Position numbers and translations under genes: made by a program
Notes under the pieces: generated by a model
What the model saw: the letters and a program-made list of their open reading frames with translations, nothing else
Databases searched by the model: none
What the model was told of the DNA's origin: nothing
Shown: positions 10,355 to 20,914 of the stretch, one piece after another
Position numbering within the stretch: the first letter of the stretch is position 1
How the letters are laid out: every line of letters starts with the position of its first letter
From: an uncultured Tolumonas sp.
GTDB lineage: Bacteria > Pseudomonadota > Gammaproteobacteria > Enterobacterales > Aeromonadaceae
Direction of reading: 5' to 3'
NCBI RefSeq assembly: GCF_963676665.1
Contig: NZ_OY781378.1
Location: 1,456,001 to 1,520,000, forward strand
Length of the DNA: 64,000 bases

Positions 10355-10384
10355 ATAATGGCAGCAAGAAGTTGCTGCCATTAT
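10355..10384 (+). terminator. Strong hairpin between usg and fimV
   Basis: A perfect 13-bp stem ATAATGGCAGCAA/TTGCTGCCATTAT with a 4-base loop lies 15 bases after the usg stop. The T-run (TTTTTTA) starts only 8 bases after the stem, so it may attenuate rather than fully terminate. Confidence 0.5.
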
Positions 10385-10469
10385 GGTAAAGTTTTTTATG
10401 GCGTGCTATCCAGAATGGTAATTGCTGGACCTGATAGGCCGGATAATAGATATAAAAGGACGTCGAAAT

Positions 10470-12593
10470 ATGGGATTCAAACTATCTCGGTTGGCTCAAG
10501 CAATGATGGCAGCCATCTTCTGTTCAACAGCAAGTTTCGCAGCTGAGAAAGCCGATGATTTTTATATTGAGATAAAAGGGCCTGAAAGCAGTGTCCAGCA
10601 CGTACAACAACCAGTTCAACCTGCGACGCCATCAACAATCAGAAACAGTGTTATTCAGGAACGGGCCCCTCATCCGTATGTGCCAGAAAGTCGTGATAAA
10701 TCGCTGCTTTCTACAAAAAGCACAATTTATGGCCCCGTGAAAAAAACAGATACTGCTTGGTCAATTGCCAATAGCATTAAAAGACTATATCCAGGCCAGG
10801 GCATAACTACTCGTAAAGTAATGCAGGCTTTATATCGCAAAAACCCTCGTGCATTTGTCAGCGGTCAATTAGATACCTTACTGGCGGGTTCTCGTTTAGC
10901 TATACCTTCACTTGATGAAATCAAAGCAGCTAATATTCGACCATTAGTAAAAACGACGACCAATGTAGCTCAGGCCAAAAAACAAAACGTCGCACCAATT
11001 GCAAAACCTCAATCTGTTGAACCAACTGCAACCAATACGGCAGCATCAGCTGCAACCTCAACAGTTGCAGTTGCATCTGTACCAGTTACAGCAACTGCCA
11101 GCTCATCCGTCGTGGCTTCGACTGAACCGTCACTTGTTGATAGTAAGGTTAGCGAATTAGTTGGCAATACAGAGGTTCAATCAACAGCCTCTGCTGCTAC
11201 AACAGCTACTGCGGCAAAGGTTGATAATGAAGCTTTGCTAGTTTATCAGGCTGAAAATAAAGAACTCAAAGATAGAATTCAGCAGCTAAATGAACAGATT
11301 GGTCATTTACAAGCAGACATGCAAAGTCAGGATCAGCTAAAACAAGAATTGGCGACTCTGCAAAACCAGCTTAAAGAACATGAACAAGAAAAAACTAAAG
11401 AACCTGAACAGAAAACAGAACCTGTAGTTAATGAAACAGCAAAAACAACGGGTGGTGGTTTCTGGAGTGATATTCTTGCCACGCCACTGAATCTTTTGTT
11501 GTTAATCTCGCTGCCGGTATTGGCCGTGTTAGTGGTGTTGAGTTTTTGGTTACGTTCCCGAGCAAAACGCCAGATGGCTGCTCGTGAGCAGGAGATGGCT
11601 GAAACCACTACCTTGATGATGGATGAAGCCAATAGTGACTTTGGTGAATTACTGGCGGTCGACTTATCGGATGATGATTTATCCTTCCCTGATTTGAATT
11701 TGCAGGATGAATCGCTGATCCCAACATCGTTGTCACATGACATAGATAAAAAACCAACGGAAGCTGAATTACAAGATATCCCTCTGCCTCCAGAAGTTGT
11801 GCCTACGATTACTGAAGAGTTACCACCTTTAGTTACTCAGCCGCAGATTGATCTGAATGAGGACGATGAGTCAGAAGTTATCTCTCGTGGTGTTGAGGCT
11901 CAGGATTTTGCTACGATTTTATCCGATGCTGATTTAGCTAATGCGCTGGAAGATGATTTTTCATTTTCAGCTACTGAAGATGATGAGAAACAAATTGCAG
12001 ATACTCAGCCCATCCATGTCGATTTATCTACTGAACCAGAAGAAGATGTTGCCGATTTAGCAGCTCGTCTTAACCTTGATAAAGTAATGGCAGATCCTGG
12101 TGTACAGATGTCCGATCAACTGGTATCTGAACCGAGCGGTTGGGAACTGTCTGAAGAGGATGATTCTACGGCCTTTGTTTCCACATCTCAGGCAGGTGTT
12201 AACCTAAAAGAAGTCAATGATGATTCGAATAAGCCTTGGTTAGAACAGTTTGAAAATGATCAATTAGAGTCAGAAAAAGCGGCTGATGTTCCTGATGATT
12301 ACCTCTCTATTGACGAGCTGTTAGCGCAAGCAGATAAACAAGCAATCAATAACCCTGATGAAATGCAAGCTAACCTTGATATTGGTTTAGATGAATATCC
12401 AGATATGCTGCCGGAACAAGGTGGAATTGATATTGATGATGATGGTGGTGTGGGCGCAAAGCTCGATCTTGCCCGGGCTTATCTTGAAATTGATGACAAG
12501 GCCAGCGCAAAGGAATTGCTGCTTGAAGTTCAATCACAAGGAAGTAGCGAACAAATAAAAGAAGCCGAAAAACTACTCTCTCGGATATCTTAA
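10470..12593 (+). CDS. fimV: FimV/HubP family polar hub and pilus-assembly protein
   Basis: This is a 707-residue cell-envelope protein. There is a signal peptide (cleavage near SFA-AEKADD), then a LysM-like peptidoglycan-binding region (about residues 90-150, with DTAWSIANSIKRLYPG and LLAGSRLAIPSLDEI). A Thr/Ala/Ser-rich linker, a coiled coil (ELKDRIQQLNEQIGHL) and a membrane helix (about 340-362) follow. A long acidic cytoplasmic part ends in the FimV C-terminal TPR (GAKLDLARAYLEIDDKASAK). It organises cell-pole functions such as type IV pili and motility. ATG 10470 has AAAAGGA upstream and gives the signal peptide. Confidence 0.88.
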   Translation: MGFKLSRLAQAMMAAIFCSTASFAAEKADDFYIEIKGPESSVQHVQQPVQPATPSTIRNSVIQERAPHPYVPESRDKSLLSTKSTIYGPVKKTDTAWSIANSIKRLYPGQGITTRKVMQALYRKNPRAFVSGQLDTLLAGSRLAIPSLDEIKAANIRPLVKTTTNVAQAKKQNVAPIAKPQSVEPTATNTAASAATSTVAVASVPVTATASSSVVASTEPSLVDSKVSELVGNTEVQSTASAATTATAAKVDNEALLVYQAENKELKDRIQQLNEQIGHLQADMQSQDQLKQELATLQNQLKEHEQEKTKEPEQKTEPVVNETAKTTGGGFWSDILATPLNLLLLISLPVLAVLVVLSFWLRSRAKRQMAAREQEMAETTTLMMDEANSDFGELLAVDLSDDDLSFPDLNLQDESLIPTSLSHDIDKKPTEAELQDIPLPPEVVPTITEELPPLVTQPQIDLNEDDESEVISRGVEAQDFATILSDADLANALEDDFSFSATEDDEKQIADTQPIHVDLSTEPEEDVADLAARLNLDKVMADPGVQMSDQLVSEPSGWELSEEDDSTAFVSTSQAGVNLKEVNDDSNKPWLEQFENDQLESEKAADVPDDYLSIDELLAQADKQAINNPDEMQANLDIGLDEYPDMLPEQGGIDIDDDGGVGAKLDLARAYLEIDDKASAKELLLEVQSQGSSEQIKEAEKLLSRIS

Positions 12594-12604
12594 CTAAGCA
12601 ATAG

Positions 12605-12635
12605 AAAGTGGTGATTCAAGTCACCACTTTTTTTT
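12605..12635 (+). terminator. Rho-independent terminator after fimV
   Basis: The stem AAAGTGGTGA/TCACCACTTT with a 6-base loop is followed by TTTTT. Confidence 0.85.
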
Positions 12636-12681
12636 ATCTCCTGCTAACGTATAATTCGGCGCGATTCGACTGGAGAATAAT

Positions 12682-13467
12682 ATGCGTATTGCGCTGGGGA
12701 TAGAGTATTTTGGAGCTAACTACTTTGGTTGGCAGCGACAGCGAGAAGTTAACAGTATTCAGCAAGAACTGGAAACAGCTTTATCTCGTGTGGCGAATCA
12801 TCCGGTAGAAATCCAATGTGCAGGGCGTACTGATGCTGGCGTGAACGCGACAGGGCAAGTGGTACATTTTGATACGACAGCTGTGCGACAACTATCTGCT
12901 TGGACTCTCGGTGTTAATGCTCAATTGCCAGATGACATCGCGGTGCGTTGGGCGCATGTCGTGGATGACTCATTTCATGCCCGTTTTTCTGCTACAGCAA
13001 GACGATATCGATATATTATTTATAACGAACCATTGCGGCCGGCTATTTTGGGCAAAGGCGTCAGCCATTATTATCATCCATTAGATGCTGAAAAAATGAA
13101 TGAGGCAGGGCAGCTGTTATTGGGGGAAGGTGATTTCACATCATTCAGAGCAATGCAATGCCAGTCAAAAACACCATTTAGAAATGTGATGTCATTGGCT
13201 GTTCATCGAGCTGGCAGCTACATTATTCTTGATGTTAAAGCGAATGCCTTTTTACATCATATGGTGAGAAATATTACTGGTTCCTTATTGTTAGTTGGCA
13301 CCGGTGAAAAACCAAAAGACTGGATTGGTGAAGTATTAGAAGCTAAAGATAGAACGGTGGCAGGGCCAACGGCAAAAGCAGAAGGTTTATATCTGGTGGA
13401 TGTAACATATCCTCAGAATTATCAATTGCCTAAACCACCCTTAGGTCCGTTATGGTTTAATGCATAA
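12682..13467 (+). CDS. truA: tRNA pseudouridine(38-40) synthase TruA
   Basis: This 261-residue enzyme converts uridines 38-40 of the anticodon arm to pseudouridine. The catalytic Asp is in [18 protein letters not shown] (D51). Other conserved blocks are [28 protein letters not shown] and [11 protein letters not shown]. The SD is CTGGAG. It keeps the common order fimV-truA-accD. Confidence 0.95.
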   Translation: MRIALGIEYFGANYFGWQRQREVNSIQQELETALSRVANHPVEIQCAGRTDAGVNATGQVVHFDTTAVRQLSAWTLGVNAQLPDDIAVRWAHVVDDSFHARFSATARRYRYIIYNEPLRPAILGKGVSHYYHPLDAEKMNEAGQLLLGEGDFTSFRAMQCQSKTPFRNVMSLAVHRAGSYIILDVKANAFLHHMVRNITGSLLLVGTGEKPKDWIGEVLEAKDRTVAGPTAKAEGLYLVDVTYPQNYQLPKPPLGPLWFNA

Positions 13468-13499
13468 ATTATAACGAGTAAGTAAACAAATTGTGTCTT

Positions 13500-13527
13500 T
13501 TGTGCTTTAATGCGCGGTTGATATACT
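13500..13527 (+). promoter_or_regulatory. Putative sigma-70 promoter ahead of accD
   Basis: A -35 TTGTGC, a 16-bp spacer and a -10 TATACT lie in the 123-bp truA-accD gap, about 65 bases before the accD start. Confidence 0.45.
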
Positions 13528-13590
13528 GTCGATCAAAATAAGATTCATCTGTGTATTTTTGATCGGGTTAAGACTTAAGTAAGGAATCCC

Positions 13591-14457
13591 ATGAGCTGGC
13601 TTGAAAAGATTCTTCCCAAGAGCGATAACTCTCGTCGTCACAACATACCTGAAGGTATCTGGACGAAATGTGGTGGATGTGAGCAGGTATTATATAAAGC
13701 CGAGGTTGAACGTAACGTTTCTGTTTGCCCTAAATGTGGTCACCACATGCGAATTGGTGCCAGAGCGCGTTTAGAACGCTTTCTTGACGTTAATAACCGC
13801 AGTGAGTTGGGTGCGGAACTTGAACCGCAAGACATCCTGAAATTTAAAGATTCAAAAAGATATAAAGATCGTTTGCAAGCGGCGCAAAAAGACACCAATG
13901 AGAAAGATGCACTGATTGTGATGAAAGGCACTGTGAAAGGTGTTCCTGTTGTTGCTTGCTCATTTGAGTTCGCATTCATGGGTGGTTCCATGGGGTCTGT
14001 TGTCGGTGCTCGTTTTGTTCGGGCGGTTGATGAATGCATCAAAGAGCGTCGCGGTCTGATCTGTTTCTCGGCATCGGGTGGTGCGCGTATGCAGGAAGCC
14101 CTGTTCTCGTTGATGCAAATGGCGAAAACCAGTGCGGCACTTGAACGATTGAGTGAAGAAGGCTTGCCTTATATCTCTGTATTAACTGACCCAACGATGG
14201 GAGGGGTTTCTGCCAGCTTTGCGATGTTGGGTGACATCAATGTCGGTGAACCTAAAGCGTTGATTGGTTTTGCTGGCCCCCGTGTTATTGAACAAACCGT
14301 ACGCGAAAAATTGCCAGAGGGATTCCAGCGTTCAGAGTTCTTGCTGGAAAAGGGTGCCATTGACATGATTGTCGATCGTCGTGATATGCGCGATAAGATG
14401 GCGTCCTTGATGGGCAAATTCATGAATCTGAGTGTTGTTGAGGATGCTCACGCATGA
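13591..14457 (+). CDS. accD: Acetyl-CoA carboxylase carboxyltransferase subunit beta AccD
   Basis: This 288-residue carboxyltransferase beta subunit pairs with AccA to make malonyl-CoA. The N-terminal zinc ribbon uses Cys27, Cys30, Cys46 and Cys49 ([17 protein letters not shown]). The crotonase-like core has [17 protein letters not shown] and [18 protein letters not shown]. The SD TAAGGAA fits. Its stop overlaps the folC start by ATGA. Confidence 0.96.
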   Translation: MSWLEKILPKSDNSRRHNIPEGIWTKCGGCEQVLYKAEVERNVSVCPKCGHHMRIGARARLERFLDVNNRSELGAELEPQDILKFKDSKRYKDRLQAAQKDTNEKDALIVMKGTVKGVPVVACSFEFAFMGGSMGSVVGARFVRAVDECIKERRGLICFSASGGARMQEALFSLMQMAKTSAALERLSEEGLPYISVLTDPTMGGVSASFAMLGDINVGEPKALIGFAGPRVIEQTVREKLPEGFQRSEFLLEKGAIDMIVDRRDMRDKMASLMGKFMNLSVVEDAHA

Positions 14458-15710
14458 CGTTACCTGTCATGACTCAAAGCCAGTCTTTATCCGACTGGCT
14501 TTCTTATTTAGAGCAGATACATCCTCAGCAAATTGAATTGGGTTTGCATAGAGTTCGCTCGGTTGCAGAACGTGCCGATTTAATTCAATTACCTGGTATT
14601 GTAATTACAGTGGGTGGCACAAATGGCAAAGGTTCTACCTGTGCTATGCTGGCCAGTATTTTACAAGAAGCTGGATACACAACGGGCGTTTACGCTTCTC
14701 CGCATTTACTGCGGTATAACGAACGAGTAAAACTAAACGGTGTCGAAGTCAGTGATCAGGATTTATGTTCTGCTTTTACAGAGATAGAGCAAAATCGTGC
14801 TGATGTCAGTCTGACTTTTTTTGAATTCGGTACACTTGCTGCTTTTTCGATCTTTAAAAAACACAAACCCGATGTGATTATTCTAGAGGTCGGTTTAGGT
14901 GGCCGTTTGGATGCGACGAATATTATAGATGCTGATGTTGCAGTAATCACCAGTATCGATTTAGATCACTGTGACTGGCTTGGTGATACTCGAGAAGCTA
15001 TTGCTGTTGAAAAAGCGGGTATCTATAGAGCCGGAAGACCAGCCATCAATGGAGAACCTCAGCCGCCTGCAAGTTTGTATACAACTGCCCAAAAGATCGG
15101 CGCCAATTTGTATTCAGTAGGGGAGCAATTTAGTTATCTGGCAACAGATAATGAATGGTCTTTTCATGGAGGCAGATGGCAGTTCAAACATTTACCGATA
15201 CCTGTTCTGCCGTTACAAAATGCAGCCACAGTATTGGCGACTCTTGAGCAATTATCCCTTTCTATTTCTGAAGAGGCTATTTGTGCCGGTTTGACTAAAG
15301 CGCAGTTGGCTGGGCGTTTTCAAACATTACAAAAAAATCCGACCGTTATAGTTGATGTGGCACATAACCCTCATGCTGCCCGATATTTGGCTCAGAAACT
15401 AAAAGAACAGGCGGCAGAAAAAGTTATTGCCGTTGTTGGTATGTTAAAAGATAAAGATATTGAGCATACCCTACAGCATATAGTCCCACATATTAGTAAT
15501 TGGCATTTAGCTGATTTATCGGGGCCTCGGGCTGCATCAGCACACGACTTATCAACTTTTTTACCGGATTCATGTGATTTTACCTGTCATCAAAATGTTG
15601 AAAATGCATATCATGCTGCGTTGGTTCAAGCATCAGAAAATGATTTGGTCATTGTTTTTGGTTCATTTTTCACTGTTGCAGGTGTGCTCGCTATTATTGA
15701 ACAGTATTAA
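14454..15710 (+). CDS. folC: Bifunctional dihydrofolate/folylpolyglutamate synthase FolC
   Basis: This 418-residue Mur-ligase-type enzyme adds glutamate to dihydropteroate and to folates. The P-loop is [10 protein letters not shown] (about residues 53-62). [12 protein letters not shown] and [12 protein letters not shown] are conserved family blocks. It is coupled to accD by the ATGA overlap; a second Met at residue 6 could also serve as the start. Confidence 0.94.
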   Translation: MTLPVMTQSQSLSDWLSYLEQIHPQQIELGLHRVRSVAERADLIQLPGIVITVGGTNGKGSTCAMLASILQEAGYTTGVYASPHLLRYNERVKLNGVEVSDQDLCSAFTEIEQNRADVSLTFFEFGTLAAFSIFKKHKPDVIILEVGLGGRLDATNIIDADVAVITSIDLDHCDWLGDTREAIAVEKAGIYRAGRPAINGEPQPPASLYTTAQKIGANLYSVGEQFSYLATDNEWSFHGGRWQFKHLPIPVLPLQNAATVLATLEQLSLSISEEAICAGLTKAQLAGRFQTLQKNPTVIVDVAHNPHAARYLAQKLKEQAAEKVIAVVGMLKDKDIEHTLQHIVPHISNWHLADLSGPRAASAHDLSTFLPDSCDFTCHQNVENAYHAALVQASENDLVIVFGSFFTVAGVLAIIEQY

Positions 15711-15740
15711 TCAGCAGAGATAATTCAGAGGTTAACTATC

Positions 15741-16718
15741 TTGGCTACACAATTTCAAAACCGCTTGATCGGCACAGTAATTCTGGTTTCGTTAGGGGTT
15801 ATATTTCTTCCTGATTTACTCATGGGAAAGAAAAATGATATCGCTGCACCAGCTGGAAGCATCCCGCTTAGACCGGAACAGTCTTTAGCTTCACATCAAA
15901 ATGAAACGACAGTCGGATTAACAGCCTCTGCCGCACAAAACAATACGACTACGGTTGTCAGTGGCAGCGCAGCAACTGGCGTTGTTGTGGCTAATAATAC
16001 CGCGGCAACAACCATGGTCAGCGCGGCAACATCGGCTAAACCAGCAGTGAATACAAATGAGCAGTGGAAAGTGGAGGAGGTTGCTGCTCCGGTAACCATC
16101 ACTGAAACAGGTGTTGTTAGCGATAAAGTAGAGTCTGTTGCCACAGAAAAACAGCAGGCGACTGAACTTGCCAAAGCCAAAGCTCGCGAGTTAGAGCAGA
16201 AGAAAAAAGATGCCTTAGCTGTAGCCAAAGCAAAAGAATTGGCCAAAATCCGAGAAACAGCATTCGAAAATAAGAAAGAGATAGAAAGCAAACCTGTTGT
16301 CGAGGAATCTGAAGTTCGGACCACAGAAACTATCGCTGCAGAACCTCAAATGACAGTTAAGCGTGATGAAAGTGGCCTGACTATTAAAACACCGGCTCAG
16401 GTCGAGGCAGAAAGAGCCGCATCAAAATCATCATCAACAAGTTTTACACCAACGCCGAAACCAGCGGCTAGCGTTGCTCACAGTGGCTCCTGGATTATTC
16501 AGGTGGGTGTATTTTCAAATGCTGAAAATGCTCAGGCTTTAGCTGCTAAGTTGCGTAGCGCAGGGTATGGTGCTTCTGCCCAGCGCGCTGGTCAATTGAC
16601 GCGGGTTATGGTCGGCCCCGATGTTTCAAAAGACAAATTACAAGCTATGCTAAGTAACATCAATCGGGTAGGCGGTACATCTGCTCGGGTTGTTGCTTAT
16701 TCAGCTGTTGGTAATTGA
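15741..16718 (+). CDS. dedD: SPOR-domain cell division protein DedD
   Basis: This 325-residue septum protein has a short cytoplasmic N-terminus, one membrane helix (LIGTVILVSLGVIFLPDLLMG), a long low-complexity Ala/Thr/Lys linker and a C-terminal SPOR domain (SWIIQVGVFSNAENAQALAAKLR). SPOR domains bind denuded septal glycan strands. The start is TTG at 15741, backed by CAGAGG, and matches the E. coli N-terminus MASKFQNRLVGT closely. The linker is longer than in E. coli. The usual followers cvpA-purF are absent; a Nif3-family gene follows directly. Confidence 0.88.
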   Translation: MATQFQNRLIGTVILVSLGVIFLPDLLMGKKNDIAAPAGSIPLRPEQSLASHQNETTVGLTASAAQNNTTTVVSGSAATGVVVANNTAATTMVSAATSAKPAVNTNEQWKVEEVAAPVTITETGVVSDKVESVATEKQQATELAKAKARELEQKKKDALAVAKAKELAKIRETAFENKKEIESKPVVEESEVRTTETIAAEPQMTVKRDESGLTIKTPAQVEAERAASKSSSTSFTPTPKPAASVAHSGSWIIQVGVFSNAENAQALAAKLRSAGYGASAQRAGQLTRVMVGPDVSKDKLQAMLSNINRVGGTSARVVAYSAVGN

Positions 16719-16726
16719 GCTACATT

Positions 16727-17485
16727 ATGAAAAATACAGATCTCGAATCATATATCAGCAATTTATTGAAGATCTCTGCTTTCAAAGACTATGCGCCCAA
16801 TGGATTGCAAGTTGAAGGAAAAACAGAAATCAAAACGATAGTTACTGGTGTAACTGCTTCCCAGGCCCTAATCGATGAGACTATCAGGTTGCAAGCAGAT
16901 GCTTTGCTGGTTCACCACGGCTATTTTTGGCCAGGTGAACCGCCTTCATTAAAAGGAATAAAAGGGCAGCGGATTCGTTCTCTGATTAAGAATGATATTA
17001 ATTTATTAGCTTATCACCTTCCTCTGGATGCCCATATTCACCTTGGGAACAATAATCAGCTTGGTAAACAACTAGGTGTGACAGGTATAGCGCCCATTGA
17101 CCCTAATAATCCGGAGTGCCTGATATTCCATGGTTATCTACCGGAACCAATGTTGGCTTCTGAGTTTGCAATGCATATTGCAAAAGCCTTATCTCGGGTA
17201 CCAATGATTAGTCATGAACCAATGCAAAAAATACAGCATGTTGCGTGGTGTACTGGTGGTGCGCAAAGTTATCTTCAACAAGCCATTGATTATGGTATTG
17301 ATGCCTATATCACAGGTGAGGTTTCCGAGCATACCGTACACACTGCCCGCGAGAATAATGTGGTTTTCTATGCGGCAGGCCATCATGCGACTGAGCGCTA
17401 TGGGATTAAAGCGTTAGGTGAATGGTTACAACAACAATTTAATGATCTGGATGTGCAGTTTATCGATATTGATAATCCTGCATAA
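16727..17485 (+). CDS. ybgI: Nif3-like dinuclear metal center protein (YbgI)
   Basis: This 252-residue cytosolic protein belongs to the Nif3/GTP cyclohydrolase I type 2 family. Metal ligands are visible in LLVHHGYFW, LPLDAH and GHHATERYGIKAL. The cellular reaction is unsettled. ATG 16727 is chosen over the TTG at 16715 because it gives the conserved MKNTDLESYI start. It lies only 8 bases after dedD and probably shares its mRNA. Confidence 0.88.
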   Translation: MKNTDLESYISNLLKISAFKDYAPNGLQVEGKTEIKTIVTGVTASQALIDETIRLQADALLVHHGYFWPGEPPSLKGIKGQRIRSLIKNDINLLAYHLPLDAHIHLGNNNQLGKQLGVTGIAPIDPNNPECLIFHGYLPEPMLASEFAMHIAKALSRVPMISHEPMQKIQHVAWCTGGAQSYLQQAIDYGIDAYITGEVSEHTVHTARENNVVFYAAGHHATERYGIKALGEWLQQQFNDLDVQFIDIDNPA

Positions 17486-17502
17486 CCTGCTATTGGGCTA
17501 TT

Positions 17503-18600
17503 ATGTCATACAGCTATATTGATTCAGATATTTTATTAAAGCCATTATTGGCACAAATCAGTCTTACTCCAACTCTTTTATTGGATACCGAATTTATTCG
17601 CGTTTCTACTTATTTCCCTAAACTGGGTTTATTGCAATTACACCTTAATTCTGTCGATTATTTAATTGACCCTTTAGTTTTGAATAACATTCAATCGTTA
17701 TGGGATACGTTGTTTGCAGATAATAAACTTTTCATTTTTCACTCGTGCAAAGAAGATTTAGATGTATTGCAGACTTGTTCGCAACAACTACCAACAAAAA
17801 TTTTTGACACACAGGTAGCGGCTGCCTTTTTGGGTTATGGCCCGTCTTTGGGATATGCAGCCTTAGTTGAAAAAATATGTGCCGAAACTGTTTCAAAAGA
17901 TCAGACTTTAACCGATTGGCTTGCCAGACCATTAACAGAAGCGCAAAAATATTATGCGGCAAAAGATGTTTCATATTTACAACCTTTGTATGAACACCTT
18001 ACTTATCATCTTGATTCCAGAGGAAAAACTGAGTGGTTTGCAGAGGAGATGGCTGCGCTACTCACCGCTAAACAACAGCCGATTGTCTTAGATAGTCTTT
18101 ATAAAGATATAAATGGTGCTTGGCAGTTATATCCGTCAGAACTTGCCGTTTTACGCGAACTTGCTAAATGGCGTTATACCACCGCAATATCAGAAGATCG
18201 TCCGCAGAATTTTATTTTGCGGGAAGAATTTTTAGTCGAATTAAGCAGAAAACGGCCACAAACCGAACGTGAATTGGCGCAAATAGATATTGCCCCGCAG
18301 CAACGAAGTCGTTATGGCAGCGCTATATTACAATCTATTCAGACTGGAATGAGTCAAGCTACTGAAAGCTATCCGGCCAGAATAAAACGCATGATCGATT
18401 TCCCACAATACAAACAAGATTTTAAACAAATAAAGCAAGTTATTGATGTTGCTGCTGAAAACAACACTTTACCCGTTGAGTTGTTGGGATCGCGTAAATT
18501 GATTAATCAATATTTGCTTTGGTGTTATGAAGGCAAAGACATTAATGCAGAAAAGCCAAAGCTTATCTCTGGTTGGCGAAATACAGTATTAAAGTTATAA
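17503..18600 (+). CDS. rnd: Ribonuclease D
   Basis: This 365-residue 3'-5' exoribonuclease trims tRNA and other small RNA 3' ends. DEDD-type exonuclease motifs are visible: LLDTEFIRV (motif I), FHSCKEDLDVL (motif II) and KYYAAKDVSYLQPLYEHL (motif III). A HRDC-type helical region follows (LAVLRELAKWRYTTAISEDRPQNFIL). It is close to E. coli Rnd in length (375). It follows ybgI by 17 bases and ends at a bidirectional terminator. Confidence 0.92.
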   Translation: MSYSYIDSDILLKPLLAQISLTPTLLLDTEFIRVSTYFPKLGLLQLHLNSVDYLIDPLVLNNIQSLWDTLFADNKLFIFHSCKEDLDVLQTCSQQLPTKIFDTQVAAAFLGYGPSLGYAALVEKICAETVSKDQTLTDWLARPLTEAQKYYAAKDVSYLQPLYEHLTYHLDSRGKTEWFAEEMAALLTAKQQPIVLDSLYKDINGAWQLYPSELAVLRELAKWRYTTAISEDRPQNFILREEFLVELSRKRPQTERELAQIDIAPQQRSRYGSAILQSIQTGMSQATESYPARIKRMIDFPQYKQDFKQIKQVIDVAAENNTLPVELLGSRKLINQYLLWCYEGKDINAEKPKLISGWRNTVLKL

Positions 18601-18626
18601 AAAAGGGCGCTTAATTGCGCCCTTTT
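18601..18626. terminator. Bidirectional terminator between rnd and minE
   Basis: A perfect stem AAAAGGGCGC/GCGCCCTTTT with a 6-base loop gives U-tracts on both strands between converging genes. Confidence 0.85.
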
Positions 18627-18627
18627 C

Positions 18628-18924
18628 TTAATCTTTCGGTTCTTCACCATTTTCAGTATTCGGTTTTTTATCATCCGCCAGCATAATATTAAGTTCGAGA
18701 ACTGATAGTTCTTCCCCTTTTTTATCCAGCTGCACAGTAACCTGTTCAGGGTCTATTTGAACATACTTTCTGATAACATCCAGAATGTCTTGTTTCAGCT
18801 GAGGCAGATAATCGGGGCCGCTACGACTGGTACGCTCATGCGCTACGATAATTTGTAATCGCTCTTTAGCCAGTTTTGCGGTACTTTCTTTCCTGCTTTT
18901 CAGGAAAAAATCAAGCAATGACAT
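18628..18924 (-). CDS. minE: Cell division topological specificity factor MinE
   Basis: This 98-residue protein starts with the membrane-targeting and MinD-activating segment ([21 protein letters not shown]), then [16 protein letters not shown] and the dimerisation beta domain. It stimulates MinD ATPase and drives pole-to-pole oscillation. It is about ten residues longer than E. coli MinE because of an acidic tail after ELNIMLADD. It is the last gene of minCDE and lies 6 bases after minD. Confidence 0.95.
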   Translation of the reverse strand: MSLLDFFLKSRKESTAKLAKERLQIIVAHERTSRSGPDYLPQLKQDILDVIRKYVQIDPEQVTVQLDKKGEELSVLELNIMLADDKKPNTENGEEPKD

Positions 18925-18930
18925 CTGCTG

Positions 18931-19743
18931 TTACCCTCCAAACAGGCGATTAAAGAAACCTTTTTTCTCTTCCTGTAAGAAACGGAAATCACGTTTCTCA
19001 CCCAACAAGCGCGCTACCGTATCTAGGTAGGCCTGACCCGCATCCGAATTTTGATCCAGAATTACTGGTTCACCAGAGTTTGATGCCCGCAAAACTGCTT
19101 GCGATTCAGGAATGACGCCTAAAAGTGGAATAGCCAGAATTTCTTGTACATCTTCCACACTCAGCATGTCCCCGCGATTGACTCGACCTGGCGCATAGCG
19201 AGTTAATAATAAATGTTCTTTAACGGGTTCGAGACCCTGTTCTGCCCGACGTGATTTAGATGCAAGGATACCGAGAATGCGGTCTGAATCTCGCACGGAA
19301 GAAACTTCAGGGTTAGTTGTTACAATTGCTTCATCAGCAAAATATAACGCCATTAAAGCCCCAGTCTCGATACCCGCTGGAGAGTCACAGATAATATAGT
19401 CGAAATCCATCTCTTGAAGTTTGTTGATGATTTTTTCGACGCCATCTTTGGTCAATGCATCTTTATCGCGAGTCTGCGATGCAGGCAATATAAACAGATT
19501 TTCTACACGTTTATCTTTGATTAAAGCCTGATTTAATGTCGCTTCACCATTTATGACATTCACAAAATCATAAACCACACGACGTTCGCAACCCATGATT
19601 AAGTCAAGATTTCGAAGTCCAATATCGAAATCAATGACAACGGTTTTTTTCCCTTGCTGCGCCAGACCGGTACTGATAGCAGCACTACTGGTGGTCTTAC
19701 CAACACCACCCTTCCCGGATGTAACGACAATAATTCGTGCCAT
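18931..19743 (-). CDS. minD: Septum site-determining ATPase MinD
   Basis: This 270-residue ParA/MinD-type ATPase has the deviant Walker A KGGVGKTT (residues 11-18), the switch DFDIGLRNLDLIMG and DYIICDSPAG. A C-terminal amphipathic membrane-targeting helix (EEKKGFFNRLFGG) is present. ATP-bound dimers recruit MinC to the membrane and block FtsZ rings away from midcell. Confidence 0.97.
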   Translation of the reverse strand: MARIIVVTSGKGGVGKTTSSAAISTGLAQQGKKTVVIDFDIGLRNLDLIMGCERRVVYDFVNVINGEATLNQALIKDKRVENLFILPASQTRDKDALTKDGVEKIINKLQEMDFDYIICDSPAGIETGALMALYFADEAIVTTNPEVSSVRDSDRILGILASKSRRAEQGLEPVKEHLLLTRYAPGRVNRGDMLSVEDVQEILAIPLLGVIPESQAVLRASNSGEPVILDQNSDAGQAYLDTVARLLGEKRDFRFLQEEKKGFFNRLFGG

Positions 19744-19764
19744 GAATATTACCCTTGTAAACCG

Positions 19765-20526
19765 TTAGCTTATTAATTTGTCGAAAATAATTTTTTCATT
19801 ATCCAGACGTATCTGGACTTCTTGACCAACGAAGGGCTCTGGGAGGCTGTCACTTAACAAATAATGTCCAGCAATTGAAACTAATTCAGCCTCGAGATGT
19901 CCACAAAAAATTCGGGCATCCTGGTTGCCTCTTGCGCCTGCAAGTGCTCTGCCTCTTAAGTTACCATATACATGGATACTATCGTTGGAAATAATTTCAG
20001 CGCCATTACTGACTGAGCCTAAAATAACGACCGGACCAGGAGAATATATCTGCTGACCAGAGCGTACATTTCCTTGAACTACCTTGGTTGAAATTAATGC
20101 ATCAGATGGTGAGGTTTCAGCTTGAGCTGTCTGCGCTTCGACTTCCTCTCTTAATTCTGATGGGGTTTTGTAAATTGACTCTTTAGGTGTATGGAGAGTC
20201 ACAGAATCTGAAGCGACTTCTTTTCCCGCAGTTAATATGGCGAGGCCTGCACTTTTGGCGGCTTCTCGCATTTCATTGCTTCTAACTCCTGCTACACCAA
20301 CCGGAATAAAATTTGCAGCTAAAATGGCTGATTTAATTTTATTAAAATCTGGGGTTTCAGTAAGCATTTCAACGTTAATAACCAACGGTGCAGAATCAAA
20401 GAACTTTGGCGCCTGACCGGCTTTTTTTTCTAGAAGTTGTTGAATCTGCTCAGGTAGCGCATCCTCCAGATGCAATACCGTCATCGTAAAAACACTGCCT
20501 TTCAGCTCGTAGCCGCGCTCGGACAT
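19765..20526 (-). CDS. minC: Septum site-determining protein MinC
   Basis: This 253-residue FtsZ inhibitor has an N-terminal FtsZ-binding domain (about 1-110, [14 protein letters not shown]), a variable linker, and a C-terminal beta-helix that binds MinD ([38 protein letters not shown]). It is first in minCDE and divergent from ycgL across 100 bases, which should hold both promoters. Confidence 0.95.
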   Translation of the reverse strand: MSERGYELKGSVFTMTVLHLEDALPEQIQQLLEKKAGQAPKFFDSAPLVINVEMLTETPDFNKIKSAILAANFIPVGVAGVRSNEMREAAKSAGLAILTAGKEVASDSVTLHTPKESIYKTPSELREEVEAQTAQAETSPSDALISTKVVQGNVRSGQQIYSPGPVVILGSVSNGAEIISNDSIHVYGNLRGRALAGARGNQDARIFCGHLEAELVSIAGHYLLSDSLPEPFVGQEVQIRLDNEKIIFDKLIS

Positions 20527-20626
20527 TAGTCCACTCCATCACAACAATACATGAGTATTAATTGCGTCACATGTTATATTTCCATGCAATTCATAGCAAC
20601 AAACCCTAGGGAAATTAATCAGAATC

Positions 20627-20914
20627 ATGATCTGTGCTGTCTATCGAAGTAGCAAACGGCCCAATACTTATCTTTTCTTGGCCAAAAAAGATGATTTTTC
20701 GCTCATTCCATCTGAACTGTTGCAACTATTTGGGCGTCCAGAACTATTTATGTTGCTCAGTGAAGCAAAACTGAACGGGCTAAAAGCTATTTCTAAAGAA
20801 AAGCTGCTGCAGGAATTAGCGCGTAATCATTACTGGTTATGGATCAAGCAAGAGGAAGAAAATCTGTTAAAACAGCATCATTCCTTTTTGTTGCAGGAAA
20901 ATAGCCATGAATAG
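20627..20914 (+). CDS. ycgL: YcgL family protein
   Basis: This small 95-residue protein has the YcgL/UPF0745 pattern: CAVYRSSKRPNTYLFLAKKDDFSLIP near the start and LQELARNHYWLWI later. Its function is not established. The position next to minC and the overlap with ycgN match other gammaproteobacteria. Confidence 0.85.
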   Translation: MICAVYRSSKRPNTYLFLAKKDDFSLIPSELLQLFGRPELFMLLSEAKLNGLKAISKEKLLQELARNHYWLWIKQEEENLLKQHHSFLLQENSHE